The notes beneath the pieces are model-generated. The model did no database searches, was not told the DNA's origin, and worked only from the letters and a program-made list of their open reading frames with translations. From Cylindrotheca closterium (taxonomy: Eukaryota > Bacillariophyta > Bacillariophyceae > Bacillariales > Bacillariaceae): a stretch of 64,000 nucleotides of DNA. The DNA lies in contig CAKOGP040002014.1 of the NCBI GenBank assembly GCA_933822405.4, positions 174,271-238,270 of the forward strand, given 5' to 3'. Positions 10,221-19,693 of the stretch are shown one piece after another (the first letter of the stretch is position 1; each line of letters starts with the position of its first letter). A program made the position numbers and the translations under genes.

Positions 10221-10922
10221 CTACATGTTGGTTGATAGACCAGAGAAAGTGGCGCTGGATGAAACGCTTTGAAGTATTCTCGTTCTTGCCAACCATCGGT
10301 CCACTTCTGTGCATTGTGATGACGAGATGTCTGAGACTTTGCTCAGGATCTTGCCATTCTTGATTGCAACAATAGTGGGTTGTTCCGGGTCGATCTGTAG
10401 CTTGGCTGTAAAGAGTGGTGCGCTCTTGGAGTCGATTCTTCGACATTCACACTTGGAGTTGGTCTCAAGGACTCGAATGGATAGGATGTCTTCAATAGCA
10501 TGGGAAATGGAGGTTTCTTGGTTGAAAAAGTGTACCAAAAAGACCACGTCGCTTTGTCCGTTGGTGACGAAGCATTCAGTGAGAAAGTCGTTCTGGTCGA
10601 GTGTTTCGAAAATACCTTCATCTTCGTCAATGTCGCTGCAGCAGGAGAATGCATCGTCGCTATCAATGGTGTAATTGTCTTCTTGATAGCTACCATCCTC
10701 GGATACTGCCACGCTTGCCAGGCAGTAGTCAGCAGTATCGCATACTGATAGAGAGGCGGTCTCTTGGTGCGAGGATGCCACTGACCCTCCTGATAGTTTT
10801 CGTTGCATTCTCATGCGCTTTCGGCGATTGGAGATTGGCTTGGTGATCTTGGAGCCAAGACGTCCAATGTGATGGACGATGCTTTGAGGCTTGGCTTCGT
10901 TGGAGCACTGAATGTAGGACAT
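10221..10922 (-). CDS. Thioredoxin-fold (phosducin/TXNDC9-like) paralogue 2 of 5
   Basis: A 233-residue protein beginning MSYIQCSNEAK at 10922. The open frame continues 65 codons upstream, but its first codon is TTG and that part matches no sister gene. The N-terminal basic block and C-terminal domain are close to identical to paralogue 1, while the acidic linker ('DSDDAFSCCSDIDEDEG') differs in length and sequence. The C-terminal domain reads 'IFETLDQNDF', 'FFNQETSISHAIEDIL', 'PTIVAIKNGKIL'. There is no CxxC. It ends with a short variable tail after 'ARTRILQSV'. Confidence 0.8.
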   Translation of the reverse strand: MSYIQCSNEAKPQSIVHHIGRLGSKITKPISNRRKRMRMQRKLSGGSVASSHQETASLSVCDTADYCLASVAVSEDGSYQEDNYTIDSDDAFSCCSDIDEDEGIFETLDQNDFLTECFVTNGQSDVVFLVHFFNQETSISHAIEDILSIRVLETNSKCECRRIDSKSAPLFTAKLQIDPEQPTIVAIKNGKILSKVSDISSSQCTEVDRWLARTRILQSVSSSATFSGLSTNM

Positions 10923-11571
10923 GATGAAAAATTTGTGTGTGATGTGATAGGCTTGGAAGGAAAAAAATATGTGAACGAAAGATGTGATGGATCCGAAGTT
11001 TTGAGCAGACAAATACAGTCCCGAAATAGAAAAAGTCCGTGCTTTTTGCAAGGATTTTTTGTGCGCTTCGATGTCCGCATTCAAACAAAAGTTCAACATG
11101 TTCTCTTCCTTCTTCAACGCGTATTACATATATGGAGAAGCATCTGGTGCCTACTTAGCCTCATTGAAGAAGGCAGTCGGCTGGCTCGCGGATGATTCTT
11201 TACACACTGACACTGTCGACACTATATTATATATACCCCGATACCGTAAATGCAGATATTCTGATTGAACTTCTTATCCACCTTGCAGAAGACAACCGAC
11301 TGGCTCACGGATGACACTACGGACACTACTGTTGTTCTAGTTTTTAATTGAAGTTCGGATTGCCGATGATTGATTCAACACGCTCCATCCACCACCAATA
11401 CAACTTCAAAACAAAAGGTATGGAGATTGTCTGGCTCGACACACTCGCGGTTGCAATAGGTCCAAGAGGGTGTCGACGAGGGCAACATGTCTTTGTGTCT
11501 GTTGTCTTCTATTTGAGCGTTGATGTTGATCGTTGTCAGCCTTTTGACATCTTTTGCTGATCTGTTGGCTG
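10923..11571. other. Intergenic upstream of the EF-hand gene
   Basis: Contains a degenerate direct repeat (about 11165-11200 and 11285-11320, listed separately). It may also hold an unrecognised first exon of the gene that follows. Confidence 0.4.
11165..11320. repeat. Degenerate direct repeat
   Basis: CGGCTGGCTCGCGGATGA near 11178 and CGACTGGCTCACGGATGA near 11297 differ at two positions. Both lie in similar flanks (GAAGAAGGCAGT versus GCAGAAGACAAC before; a GACACT-rich stretch after). The period is about 119 bp. Confidence 0.6.
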
Positions 11572-12135
11572 ATGATCAACAGCGGATCCTTCCTCTTTGG
11601 GTGTTCCGGATTCATTTTGGGATTTGTAATTCTTATCTTGGAGTATGGAAAGCGTGTTCCAGCTTTTGGAGCTATGGAATCCAAGTTGTACAAGAATATG
11701 GGCTGCCTCAAGACTGTCTGGGGCCGTGGTTGCCTCTTGTTCTTTGCCGGGACTGTCGAATTCGCCCAGAATGATTTCATCAACTATGCTATCGGTAATT
11801 ACCTTTGGAGTGTTGGAGTTCTCTTCATCTTGATCGGACGCAGTGCCGCTCGCAAGACAGCCACTGCCCGAAGAAACTTGTGCACTAGCGAACAATGGGT
11901 AAAAATGTTTGCTGGTGTCGATCAAAATGGTGGTGGTTTCATCACCAAGAACCAATTCGGCGATTTGACCGTTCAGTTGGAAATGAATGTTACTCGAAGA
12001 GAAATCGAGATTGCCTTCCGACAGATCGATGTCGAAAACGAAAGCCGCATCGATTTTTCCGCCTTTATGAGATGGTGGAATGACGAAGCCACCGAAAAGT
12101 GGGACAGCTTTGTTCCACCCTCGGATATGGCTTGA
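11572..12135 (+). CDS. COPI-associated-type membrane protein with C-terminal EF-hands
   Basis: A 187-residue protein from the first ATG in the open frame. The N-terminal half has hydrophobic helices ('CSGFILGFVILILEYG', 'GRGCLLFFAGTVEF', 'YLWSVGVLFILIGRSAA') in the arrangement I associate with the COPI-associated membrane protein family. The C-terminal half has one good EF-hand loop, DQNGGGFITKNQ (Asp1, Asn3, Gly5; the usual Glu12 is Gln), and a degenerate second one, DVENESRIDFSA. Calcium sensing at a Golgi/endosomal membrane is plausible. The family usually has one more N-terminal helix, so a short upstream exon may be missing; an AG at 11581-11582 could be its acceptor. Confidence 0.7.
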   Translation: MINSGSFLFGCSGFILGFVILILEYGKRVPAFGAMESKLYKNMGCLKTVWGRGCLLFFAGTVEFAQNDFINYAIGNYLWSVGVLFILIGRSAARKTATARRNLCTSEQWVKMFAGVDQNGGGFITKNQFGDLTVQLEMNVTRREIEIAFRQIDVENESRIDFSAFMRWWNDEATEKWDSFVPPSDMA

Positions 12136-12306
12136 GACTTACGCATGTTGAGTTTGTGAGGAGGATAGCGTTTGAGAGCAGTATAGAGATTGTTGTCTAG
12201 CTACATAATACAACGGTTGCAACAGGTAGCTAATAGTAGCTGTTATGAAGGTCCAAAAAAAGAGCTATTATTATATCTGTATTGTATGTATGGATGCTAC
12301 ATGTTG

Positions 12307-12951
12307 CTAGATGAGACCTGAGAAAGTTTCTCTGGGTGCAACGCTTTGAAGTATCCTCGTTCTAGCCAACCAATTTTCAACTTCTGTGCATTCCGACGAT
12401 GAAATATCCGAGACTTTGCTCAGGACCTTGCCATTCTTGATTGCAACAATAGTAGGTTGTTCGGGATCGATTTGCAGCTTAGCTGTAAAGAGTGGCGCCC
12501 TTTTGGAGTTGATCCTCCGGCATTTGCACTTGGATTTCGTCTCGAGGACTCGTTTCGATAAGACATCTTCAATAGCATTGGAAATGGAGGTTTCTTGGTT
12601 GAAAAAGTTAACCAAGAAGACAACGTCGCTTTGCCCGTTGGTCACGAAGCATTCGATTAGAAATTCGTTTTGGTCCATTGTTTCAAAAATACCTTCCATA
12701 TCCACCTGTCCCAACTCGTTTTCATGATCGTCACCAAAGAAGGAGATTTCATCGCTGTTGCAGCTACCATCTTCGGATACTGCCACAGCGTTCTTTTGGG
12801 AGGATGTCAACGATCTTTCTGGTAGTTTTCGTTGCATTCTCATTCGCTTTCGGTGGTTGGAGATGGGCTTGACTATCTTGGCACCAAGTCGTCCAATGTG
12901 ATTGACGATGCTTTGAGGTTTTGCCTCGTTGGAGCTTTCAACATAGGGCAT
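12307..12951 (-). CDS. Thioredoxin-fold (phosducin/TXNDC9-like) paralogue 3 of 5
   Basis: A 214-residue protein, the shortest copy, starting MPYVESSNEAK at 12951 with no longer open extension. This fixes the shared start of the family. The linker is reduced to about 50 residues ('GDDHENELGQVDME'). The C-terminal domain is retained: 'IFETMDQNEF', 'VNFFNQETSISNAIEDVL', 'PTIVAIKNGKVL', 'WLARTRILQ'. The CxxC position is again lost. It lies convergent with the EF-hand gene, about 170 bp from that gene's stop. Confidence 0.8.
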   Translation of the reverse strand: MPYVESSNEAKPQSIVNHIGRLGAKIVKPISNHRKRMRMQRKLPERSLTSSQKNAVAVSEDGSCNSDEISFFGDDHENELGQVDMEGIFETMDQNEFLIECFVTNGQSDVVFLVNFFNQETSISNAIEDVLSKRVLETKSKCKCRRINSKRAPLFTAKLQIDPEQPTIVAIKNGKVLSKVSDISSSECTEVENWLARTRILQSVAPRETFSGLI

Positions 12952-13992
12952 GATGAAATTGCAAGTCGTGCGATATGATGAGGGGCTTCAAAAAAATGTG
13001 ACGAAGGAAAATGTGAAGGGTCGATATTAAAAAATATTTTGATCAGACGATTTATTTGCTCCCACGAATCAGTCCCGAAATAAAAGTCAGCACATTGTGG
13101 TACTACTGTACGTACCTCTGAACACATTCCTTCCGTTTTGGTTACCATTAAAATGGCGATTGAAGAACATACACCGCCCCCAGCAATCCTGACATATAAA
13201 TTTGCAACTTCCGATCGACAGTAGTTGAAGTCTATTTTTTTTTATAAAACAGAGTACCGGTACCTCTCAAATTTGGGCAACTTTGGGCAACAGCAGTACC
13301 GCCACGATTGTCGAAATAAAGTAGTAGCATACCGGTACGTTGGCCCCAGCAATTTTAAAAGTCCGTGCTTCTTGATACGATACACCTTCTGATCGACAGT
13401 ATTTGAAGTACTGTATATTTCGCAATTTACTTTCTTGTGATTCTCGGTCTTCAGAGAGCATAAAGGGTTTTGGAAAAAGCGCTGCTGTAGCTTCGATTCC
13501 GAGTTTGTTAGCAAGGTACAATATTATAATCATTAATTCTCTTATTTCTTCAAAATGGACAAAACGGAGTCAAGAGTAAACCCTAATGCAGTACTTTCAA
13601 GAAGGGCCTACACCAGTCCATGCACTATCATTCGGATGTTGGAGTAACTTCTTTGAATCGTACTTGATTCTAAAGCATCTTTGTCACTCATGGACACCCA
13701 TGACAAGGCTGGCTGGCTGGTGGCCTGGAGAATTCGGGGTGGGATCAGTGTTTTCAATGTAAACGTAGTTCAGCAATTGCACCATCAATGCGCCTACCTT
13801 TTGTTTCAGATCTCTAGTAGCGCTTGAAAGCAATGGCTTTTTAGCTAGATGCAACTTGGTGGTACCCACGTATGTGGTGAGAAAAGTGCATCAAGAAGTG
13901 TTTGAAATGCCTATACAAAGTTGTAGTCTAGTCTGAAGTTTATTTTTAGGAGTATCTCTGAATTGTATCTGTATTCTATATTCATATCTATA
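12952..13992. other. Intergenic between paralogues 3 and 4
   Basis: AT-rich. It carries TACCGGTAC palindromes near 13255 and 13333 and a CTACTGTACGTACC site near 13105. No credible ORF: minus-strand ORFs at 13242-13533 lack conserved content. Confidence 0.5.
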
Positions 13993-14721
13993 CTATATCT
14001 TGGTGGATAAGCCTGGAAAAGTGTCGCTGGATGCAATGTTGCTTTTCAGTATTCTCGTTCTCGCCAACCATTGGTCCACTTCTGTGCATTGAGATGACGA
14101 GATGTCTGAAACTTTGCTGAGGATTTTGCCATTTTTGATTGCAACTACGGTAGGTTGTTCGGGATCGATGTATAGCTTGGATGTAAAGAGTGGCGCGCTC
14201 TTAGAGTTGATCCTTCGACATTCACACCTGGAGTTGGTCTCGAGGACTCGTATTGACAAGATATCTTCAATAGCATCGGAAATGGATGTTTCTTGGTTGA
14301 AGAAGTGAACCAAGAAAACAACGTCGCTTTGCCCGTTGGTGACGAAACATTCAACTAGAAATTCGTTTTGGTCCAGTGTTTCGAAAAGACTTTCGTCTTC
14401 CGTATCGTCTTCATCAATGTCGCTGAAGCAGAAGGAGAACGAATCGTCGCTATCCATTGTATGGTAGTCTCCTGGCGAGTAAGAGCTGGTATCATCGGAT
14501 ACTGCCACACTTATTTGGGTGCTATCCATGGCTTCGCTTACGGATGCGGTGACGGCCTGTTTGGAGGATATCATCGAATCTTCTTGTAGCTTTCGTTGCA
14601 TTCTCATGCGCTTTCGGCACTTGGAGATGAAGATGGGCGTGGTGATCTTGGAGCCCAGACGTCCAATGTGATGTACGATGCTTTGAGGTCTGGCATCGTT
14701 TGAGCTTTCACTGTAGGACAT
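13993..14721 (-). CDS. Thioredoxin-fold (phosducin/TXNDC9-like) paralogue 4 of 5
   Basis: A 242-residue protein from MSYSESSNDARPQ at 14721. An in-frame ATG at 14928 would add 69 residues, but no paralogue shares them. The N-terminal block has a small insertion (TTPIFISKCRKRMRMQRKL). The linker is acidic and Ser-rich. The C-terminal domain is conserved ('LFETLDQNEF', 'FFNQETSISDAIEDIL', 'PTVVAIKNGKIL'). There is no CxxC. Confidence 0.8.
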   Translation of the reverse strand: MSYSESSNDARPQSIVHHIGRLGSKITTPIFISKCRKRMRMQRKLQEDSMISSKQAVTASVSEAMDSTQISVAVSDDTSSYSPGDYHTMDSDDSFSFCFSDIDEDDTEDESLFETLDQNEFLVECFVTNGQSDVVFLVHFFNQETSISDAIEDILSIRVLETNSRCECRRINSKSAPLFTSKLYIDPEQPTVVAIKNGKILSKVSDISSSQCTEVDQWLARTRILKSNIASSDTFPGLSTKI

Positions 14722-15655
14722 AGTGGAAAATTTATGTGATGCAGTGAGCTCAGGAGAAAAGAGGAGAAGTCGTTTTCCTCCCTTTTCTTGGGTGAGAACA
14801 TAATCCTTTCTTGGGTCAGAATAATATTTTAAATGTTTCGATTCACGAATAGAACTCGAACAAAAGGCCTGTCTCTTTGCGATGTGTGTGATAAACTTCA
14901 CATATATTGTTTGATTCTGTTGATTCATCCTTACTTATTTTCGGCATGAAACGACCATGCACCTTTGATAGTATTTTTCTTCTGCTCTGTTCTTGTATGA
15001 TCAAACCAGAAGGGCGCAACTAGATCGAAAAAAAGCTTCAATACTACGTGACCCCTGATACTGGAGAAGAATTTGAATTGAGTCACAAACTGCGTCACAA
15101 TGACCTGTTTGTTGTTGGAATATTTGACGACTAAAAAATTAGTGGTTCAGCTTGAAGTGGTTGCACAGCCACTACATACATTGCACTACAACGTCTTGTT
15201 TTTTGCCTACATTTAACAATGACTGATGCTTGCTGCTTTGGTTCAGTTGTCGAGGTGGTTACTGTTGTCTTATCGCTGATAGTGTAAGATGAGACTTGGG
15301 ATTGTAGACTTGTAACAACAATAGTGCATTTGACTGCATATTTCTATTTTACTGAAATATGTAGTGGAATATGATATGTCTCTTTTTAAAAAGTCACCCA
15401 GATGACTCTTCAAATTCAAAATGACTGACACAAATAGCATATAAAAAATAATAATACACGTATTATACGTGTACACGTGTACGTGTACGTGTACAGCACG
15501 ACCAACCCACACGACGAAAATAGCTGACACAGCAGTCAACAAATATTAGGAGCACGACAGCTACACGTACCGCAGTAAAGAGGAAATCTATCAATGCAAT
15601 TCCACTGATCTTCTTTGCCTGATGCGTTCTGGCATCAAATCACGGGCAGAAAACA
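14722..15655. other. Divergent intergenic region
   Basis: Lies between paralogue 4 (minus) and the exostosin gene (plus), so both promoters should be here. It contains the ACGTGTAC-rich palindromic tract listed separately. Confidence 0.5.
15461..15496. repeat. ACGTGTAC simple/palindromic tract
   Basis: A run of about 36 bp made of overlapping ACGTGTAC units, including the palindrome GTACACGTGTAC and a CACGTG E-box core. It lies about 165 bp upstream of the exostosin gene start. Confidence 0.7.
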
Positions 15656-17080
15656 ATGGAAGGTGAACGGAACAGATACAAGGTTTGGATGGCTTTGGTA
15701 GCCTTGCTTGCACTCTTTGGGATCAACTCGATACGCCGACCGCTGATGATTGAGTCATCATCATCATCATCATCATCATCATCTTGTAAGACGAAAGAGC
15801 GACAGGCTATCCACCAGAATAAAGAAGACACTTCAGATCCGCCAGAAGTGTTGCTTAGTGTCCCCTTCTACGTCTACGAAGAATGGTCTTGGTTGAACAG
15901 CTACTGGATCAAGGAAAACGGGAACAACGAAACGGTTGAGCATTGGAGCACCAAGACATCGGACGATGGCCACCCTTATTACAACAAACATGGCGACGAC
16001 TTTTGGTTTCTCAGAAATGCAATGAAACATCCCATGCGCACAACCGATATCTCCACAGCCAAGCTTTTCTTTGTTCCAACGCTCTTGAATCAGTTCGACT
16101 GGTCGCTGCGAAGAGGAAAGAGGAACATATGTTTCAACAAGGATTGCTGCAAGTACGATCTCATCCAACGTACGCAACAATATCTCAATGCTTCTGAAGC
16201 CTTCCGTTTGTACCCAGAACGTCACGTGATTGTCAGATCTTATTTTACACCGACGTGGAAGAATTGGGATGTAAGAAAACAACCATCGGAGGGGCTAGTC
16301 GAACTCAGGGAAAGCTATCGAAGTTTCTTCTTTGAAATGGTACCTAAGATGCAGGCAATTGTGTTTGAAGGAAAAGACTTCGCTGATACAGCTACCCACC
16401 AAGTTCCCCGTCTTGGCCGCCATATTCTGCCAACCTATTATGTTGGTTCCCCTTGTCTCGGCTCGCCATCCAACAAGAAGACTCTGGATATTGCCATGAT
16501 TGCGACCATGAAAGGCATATATGATGGCCGCAAAAACTTATGTAGATGGCTGAACGGAAACCCCAATGTGAAATCCATATGCGGAAAAGGAGAGCGCTGT
16601 CCAGCTTTGGCAGATGCAAAGTTTGGATTTCATGTGGCGGGGGATACGTTCGGGTCACAACGACTCATGGATGTTTTGCTGTCGGGGACGGTGCCAATAT
16701 TCAGTCATTTGGACCAGTATACCATCCAAGGCGATTGGATTGATTGGGACCAGCTCTCATACTACATTCCGCTACACAATGATACGACAGCTTACAGCGA
16801 GGACCCAGTCACTCGGTTTTCAATGACAAATAATTCTGTGGAAAAAGTCTTCAATGAACGACTTCGGCGTGTCTTGGACGACGAAGAAGGCTACCGTAAA
16901 CGACAAAAAGCAGTGATTGATCACCTCGAATTCTTTGATATGAGAACAATATATCCCTTTGATACGTACATGTACCTTTTCCAGGCGGAGCTGTATCCAG
17001 AAACAAGACACACGCGGAGTCGATGGAGTGCACTGATAATGCCGCCTCCTCTTTTCTCTAATTCGCTAAAACAAAGTTAA
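15656..17080 (+). CDS. Exostosin-like glycosyltransferase (GT47 type)
   Basis: A 474-residue type II membrane protein. A short cytosolic tail is followed by a signal anchor at about residues 9-27 (VWMALVALLALFGI), a poly-Ser tract encoded by a TCA repeat, then a lumenal catalytic region. Exostosin-family features are the early 'VPFYVYEE', then 'FFVPTLLNQF', and the late nucleotide-sugar block 'FGFHVAGDTFGSQRLMDVLLSG' followed by 'VPIFSH'. The family transfers sugars in the Golgi onto polysaccharides or glycoproteins; donor and acceptor are not readable. The gene sits head-to-head with paralogue 4 and tail-to-tail with paralogue 5. Confidence 0.85.
   Translation: MEGERNRYKVWMALVALLALFGINSIRRPLMIESSSSSSSSSSCKTKERQAIHQNKEDTSDPPEVLLSVPFYVYEEWSWLNSYWIKENGNNETVEHWSTKTSDDGHPYYNKHGDDFWFLRNAMKHPMRTTDISTAKLFFVPTLLNQFDWSLRRGKRNICFNKDCCKYDLIQRTQQYLNASEAFRLYPERHVIVRSYFTPTWKNWDVRKQPSEGLVELRESYRSFFFEMVPKMQAIVFEGKDFADTATHQVPRLGRHILPTYYVGSPCLGSPSNKKTLDIAMIATMKGIYDGRKNLCRWLNGNPNVKSICGKGERCPALADAKFGFHVAGDTFGSQRLMDVLLSGTVPIFSHLDQYTIQGDWIDWDQLSYYIPLHNDTTAYSEDPVTRFSMTNNSVEKVFNERLRRVLDDEEGYRKRQKAVIDHLEFFDMRTIYPFDTYMYLFQAELYPETRHTRSRWSALIMPPPLFSNSLKQS
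15753..15783. repeat. TCA trinucleotide microsatellite
   Basis: About ten TCA/TCT units inside the exostosin coding region, encoding a poly-Ser stretch just after the membrane anchor. Confidence 0.9.
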
Positions 17081-17335
17081 TATATATGAGCTGGACACTC
17101 TAGTATGTGCGACTGACCTCTTCTTGGATAAACGGATATGAAAATAAGATCCTATTTACTATTTTTGACAATCTAGATCTTATTGCAAAGCTAGCTTTAC
17201 TGTTGACTACTACAATCAACATTGACGACGTGACATCACGTGTTTGAGTTACGGGTACAAAAGTAGTCAAGTAGCTCGTAGGAACAGTGAAGGCCCAAAA
17301 CTGTACGCCAATATTCAAATTGTTTTACAATGAAT

Positions 17336-18031
17336 CTATACATACATCGTGGTGGAAAGACCTGAGAATGATTCCCCGGTTGCAACCTTCTGAAGTATTC
17401 CCGTTCTCGCCAACCATTGGTCCAATTCTGTACATTCCGAAGATGAAATATCCGAGACTTTGCCCAAGACCTTGCCATTCTTGATCGCCACCACCGTAGG
17501 CTGTTCAGGATCAATTTGTAGCTTAATTGTAGATAAAGGTGCGTGCGTTGAGTTGATTCTTCGACATTCGCACTTGGAGTTCGTTTCCCGGACTCGTTTT
17601 GATAAGACATCTTCAATGGCATTGGAAATGAAGGTCCCTTGGTTGAAAAAGTGAACCAAAAAGACGATGTCGCTTCGTCCGTTGGCGACAAAGCATTCAG
17701 TTAGAAATTCGTTTTGGTCTAGTGTTTCAAAAATACCCCTACATTCTTCCTTCACTTCAAAATCGCTGAAGGAGAGGGAGAATTCATCCTCCTCGCCATT
17801 CATGGCATCATGGTAATCCTCTTGTTGAAAGCTACCATCTTCGGAGCTCTCCATGGTATCGCTTACTGACTGAGCGACGGACTGTTTCATCGATCCTTTT
17901 TGTACTGTTCGTTCCATTCTCGTGCGCTTCCGGCGGTTGGCGATAGGCTTTGCGATCTTGAAGCCAAGACGTCCAATGTGATGTAAGATGCTTTGAGGCT
18001 TGACATCGTGGGAGCATTCAATGTGCGACAT
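17336..18031 (-). CDS. Thioredoxin-fold (phosducin/TXNDC9-like) paralogue 5 of 5
   Basis: A 231-residue protein and the most diverged copy. The start is MSHIECSHDVKPQ at 18031. The basic block is changed (NRRKRTRMERTVQK). The C-terminal domain keeps 'IFETLDQNEF', 'PTVVAIKNGKVL' and 'SDISSSECTE', but has substitutions where the other four agree: ANGRSD for TNGQSD, NQGTFIS for NQETSIS, HAPLSTIKL for SAPLFTAKL. It ends with a variable tail. It is convergent with the exostosin gene. Confidence 0.78.
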   Translation of the reverse strand: MSHIECSHDVKPQSILHHIGRLGFKIAKPIANRRKRTRMERTVQKGSMKQSVAQSVSDTMESSEDGSFQQEDYHDAMNGEEDEFSLSFSDFEVKEECRGIFETLDQNEFLTECFVANGRSDIVFLVHFFNQGTFISNAIEDVLSKRVRETNSKCECRRINSTHAPLSTIKLQIDPEQPTVVAIKNGKVLGKVSDISSSECTELDQWLARTGILQKVATGESFSGLSTTMYV

Positions 18032-18970
18032 GGAAAACAATTGCAAGAAGTTACAGTGGTCCTTTGCAATGTACCTGGAAGAAGAAATTATGGATGGTGT
18101 TCGAAAATAGGATGCTGTACCAAGGTACATGGTAACTTAAAAACATATTTTGAGAACATTCGAACAAGTTGTTTATCCATGAGAATAAAAGCGTGTGTTC
18201 GTACCTGTCAGGTCGCTTCGGTTTACTTATCGTTCCTTTTCAGTTTATGTCAATTTGCTTCATGTTTATACTTTTCAGCTCGTATTTCTAATCATTCTTG
18301 GCAACCGTATTCTTATAGACGACGTTCCAGTACCTTAGATTATTTAACACTTGGCACGACAAGCTACTTCTGACCGTACAAAGTGATCATGCCATTCGCG
18401 TATGCAATGTTGAAATGAGGCGAAGTGCGAAAGTCGAGAAAATAGCAACTAAGAGAAACTCCAGAGCAGACGTACATTCTCTAGGTTTTAAAAAGTTCTC
18501 AAGTGTTCGGCTTGTCGCTACAGAAAGCAAAGAGGTCATGCAACGATTGCTGCAAACCCAATCTCTTTCAACGCAGCACGTGGCAATACACTACTATTCC
18601 AAAGCCTCATACTGGTACCACATGTAAGCCTTCCGCTTTTGTGCCCAAAAGAACATCACGTCATGGTTGTCTGGTCTTAGATAGCAGCAGAGGGCACAAA
18701 CGTCTGAGATGAAGCTAACTGTACTTCCGGAGATCAGTTAACATCTCTTCTTGGAATTGGAACCACAAACGCAAGCACTTGGCGCTGTCAAAAGGAAATA
18801 CGTGCTTTGCCGAGAAGCAACCCACCGGGCTCATCGACCTGGTGGGCGCCATGGTCAGGCTACCTATTTGCGATATTATTCCCCTCGATTCAACATTTTT
18901 AAAATACAGATGATGATAATATAGTTCTTATGGAAGCCTTTATGCTGGCCCAAGGAGCTTCACTACGTTT
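18032..18970. other. Intergenic, no gene seen
   Basis: Spacer upstream of paralogue 5 and downstream of the ankyrin gene. Small ORFs have no supporting content. Confidence 0.5.
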
Positions 18971-19693
18971 CTATTCTTCAGCACTTGGCTCCTGGACTTC
19001 TTCTACCTTGGAACCCTCCAATTGTGCGTCCTGTGGCAATTCTACTTGAATTCCCAGATCAGCAAATATCTGAATAACTTCATAATGCCCAAACTTGACA
19101 GCCATGTACATTGGCGACAAGGCCAAGTATTTTCCTTCCTTATCCTTCCACTTGGAAATATCATACTTATCTTCTTCCAAGAGTTGCTTCACCTTGGCTA
19201 CATCTCCTTCGCGGCAAGCCTTGTCCATAATGGCATCCAAGTCGCCACCCAGATTGGAATATAGATCAACGCGTTTGACCAAATAATCAACGATTTCCTT
19301 GTGTTCATATTCTCTTGCCAAAGACAGGGGCTCGTCGTCAACCTTGGCTTTGCCTTCTTCCACTAACAGTTTCACAATGTCGAACTGTCCTGCAAAAGAT
19401 GCCCAAGATAATGCGGGGTATTCACCATCGCCATCCATGATTGTATCAATCAAAGGTGGTTGGTGGTACGGCAAGAGGGCACGTACCAATTCCAAATGGC
19501 CGTAATCAATTGCAATGAAAATGGGTGGCGACCTCAATTCTAGGCCTTGCGCATCGGTCCACGCTATCGGAGTGCTGCAGATAGTTTCAGCTGACTCAGC
19601 GGCCTTGATCAAATCCAAAGTCTGGTCGATGGAACCCTTGACGCAGGCTTCAGAGAGAGCCACAGAAGAGGAAGAGTTGTCGTTGTCTGCCAT
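18971..19693 (-). CDS. Ankyrin-repeat protein
   Basis: A 240-residue protein starting MADNDNSSSS at 19693; the open frame extends 15 codons further to a TTG only. Ankyrin-type helices are visible: 'ALSEACVKGSIDQTLDLI', 'PPIFIAIDYGHLELVRALL', 'PALSWASFAGQFDIVKLLVEEG', 'DKACREGDVAKVKQLLEE', 'SPMYMAVKFGHYEVIQIF'. There are about five to six repeats with no other domain, and a short acidic C-terminus. It is probably a soluble protein-binding scaffold. Confidence 0.85.
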   Translation of the reverse strand: MADNDNSSSSVALSEACVKGSIDQTLDLIKAAESAETICSTPIAWTDAQGLELRSPPIFIAIDYGHLELVRALLPYHQPPLIDTIMDGDGEYPALSWASFAGQFDIVKLLVEEGKAKVDDEPLSLAREYEHKEIVDYLVKRVDLYSNLGGDLDAIMDKACREGDVAKVKQLLEEDKYDISKWKDKEGKYLALSPMYMAVKFGHYEVIQIFADLGIQVELPQDAQLEGSKVEEVQEPSAEE

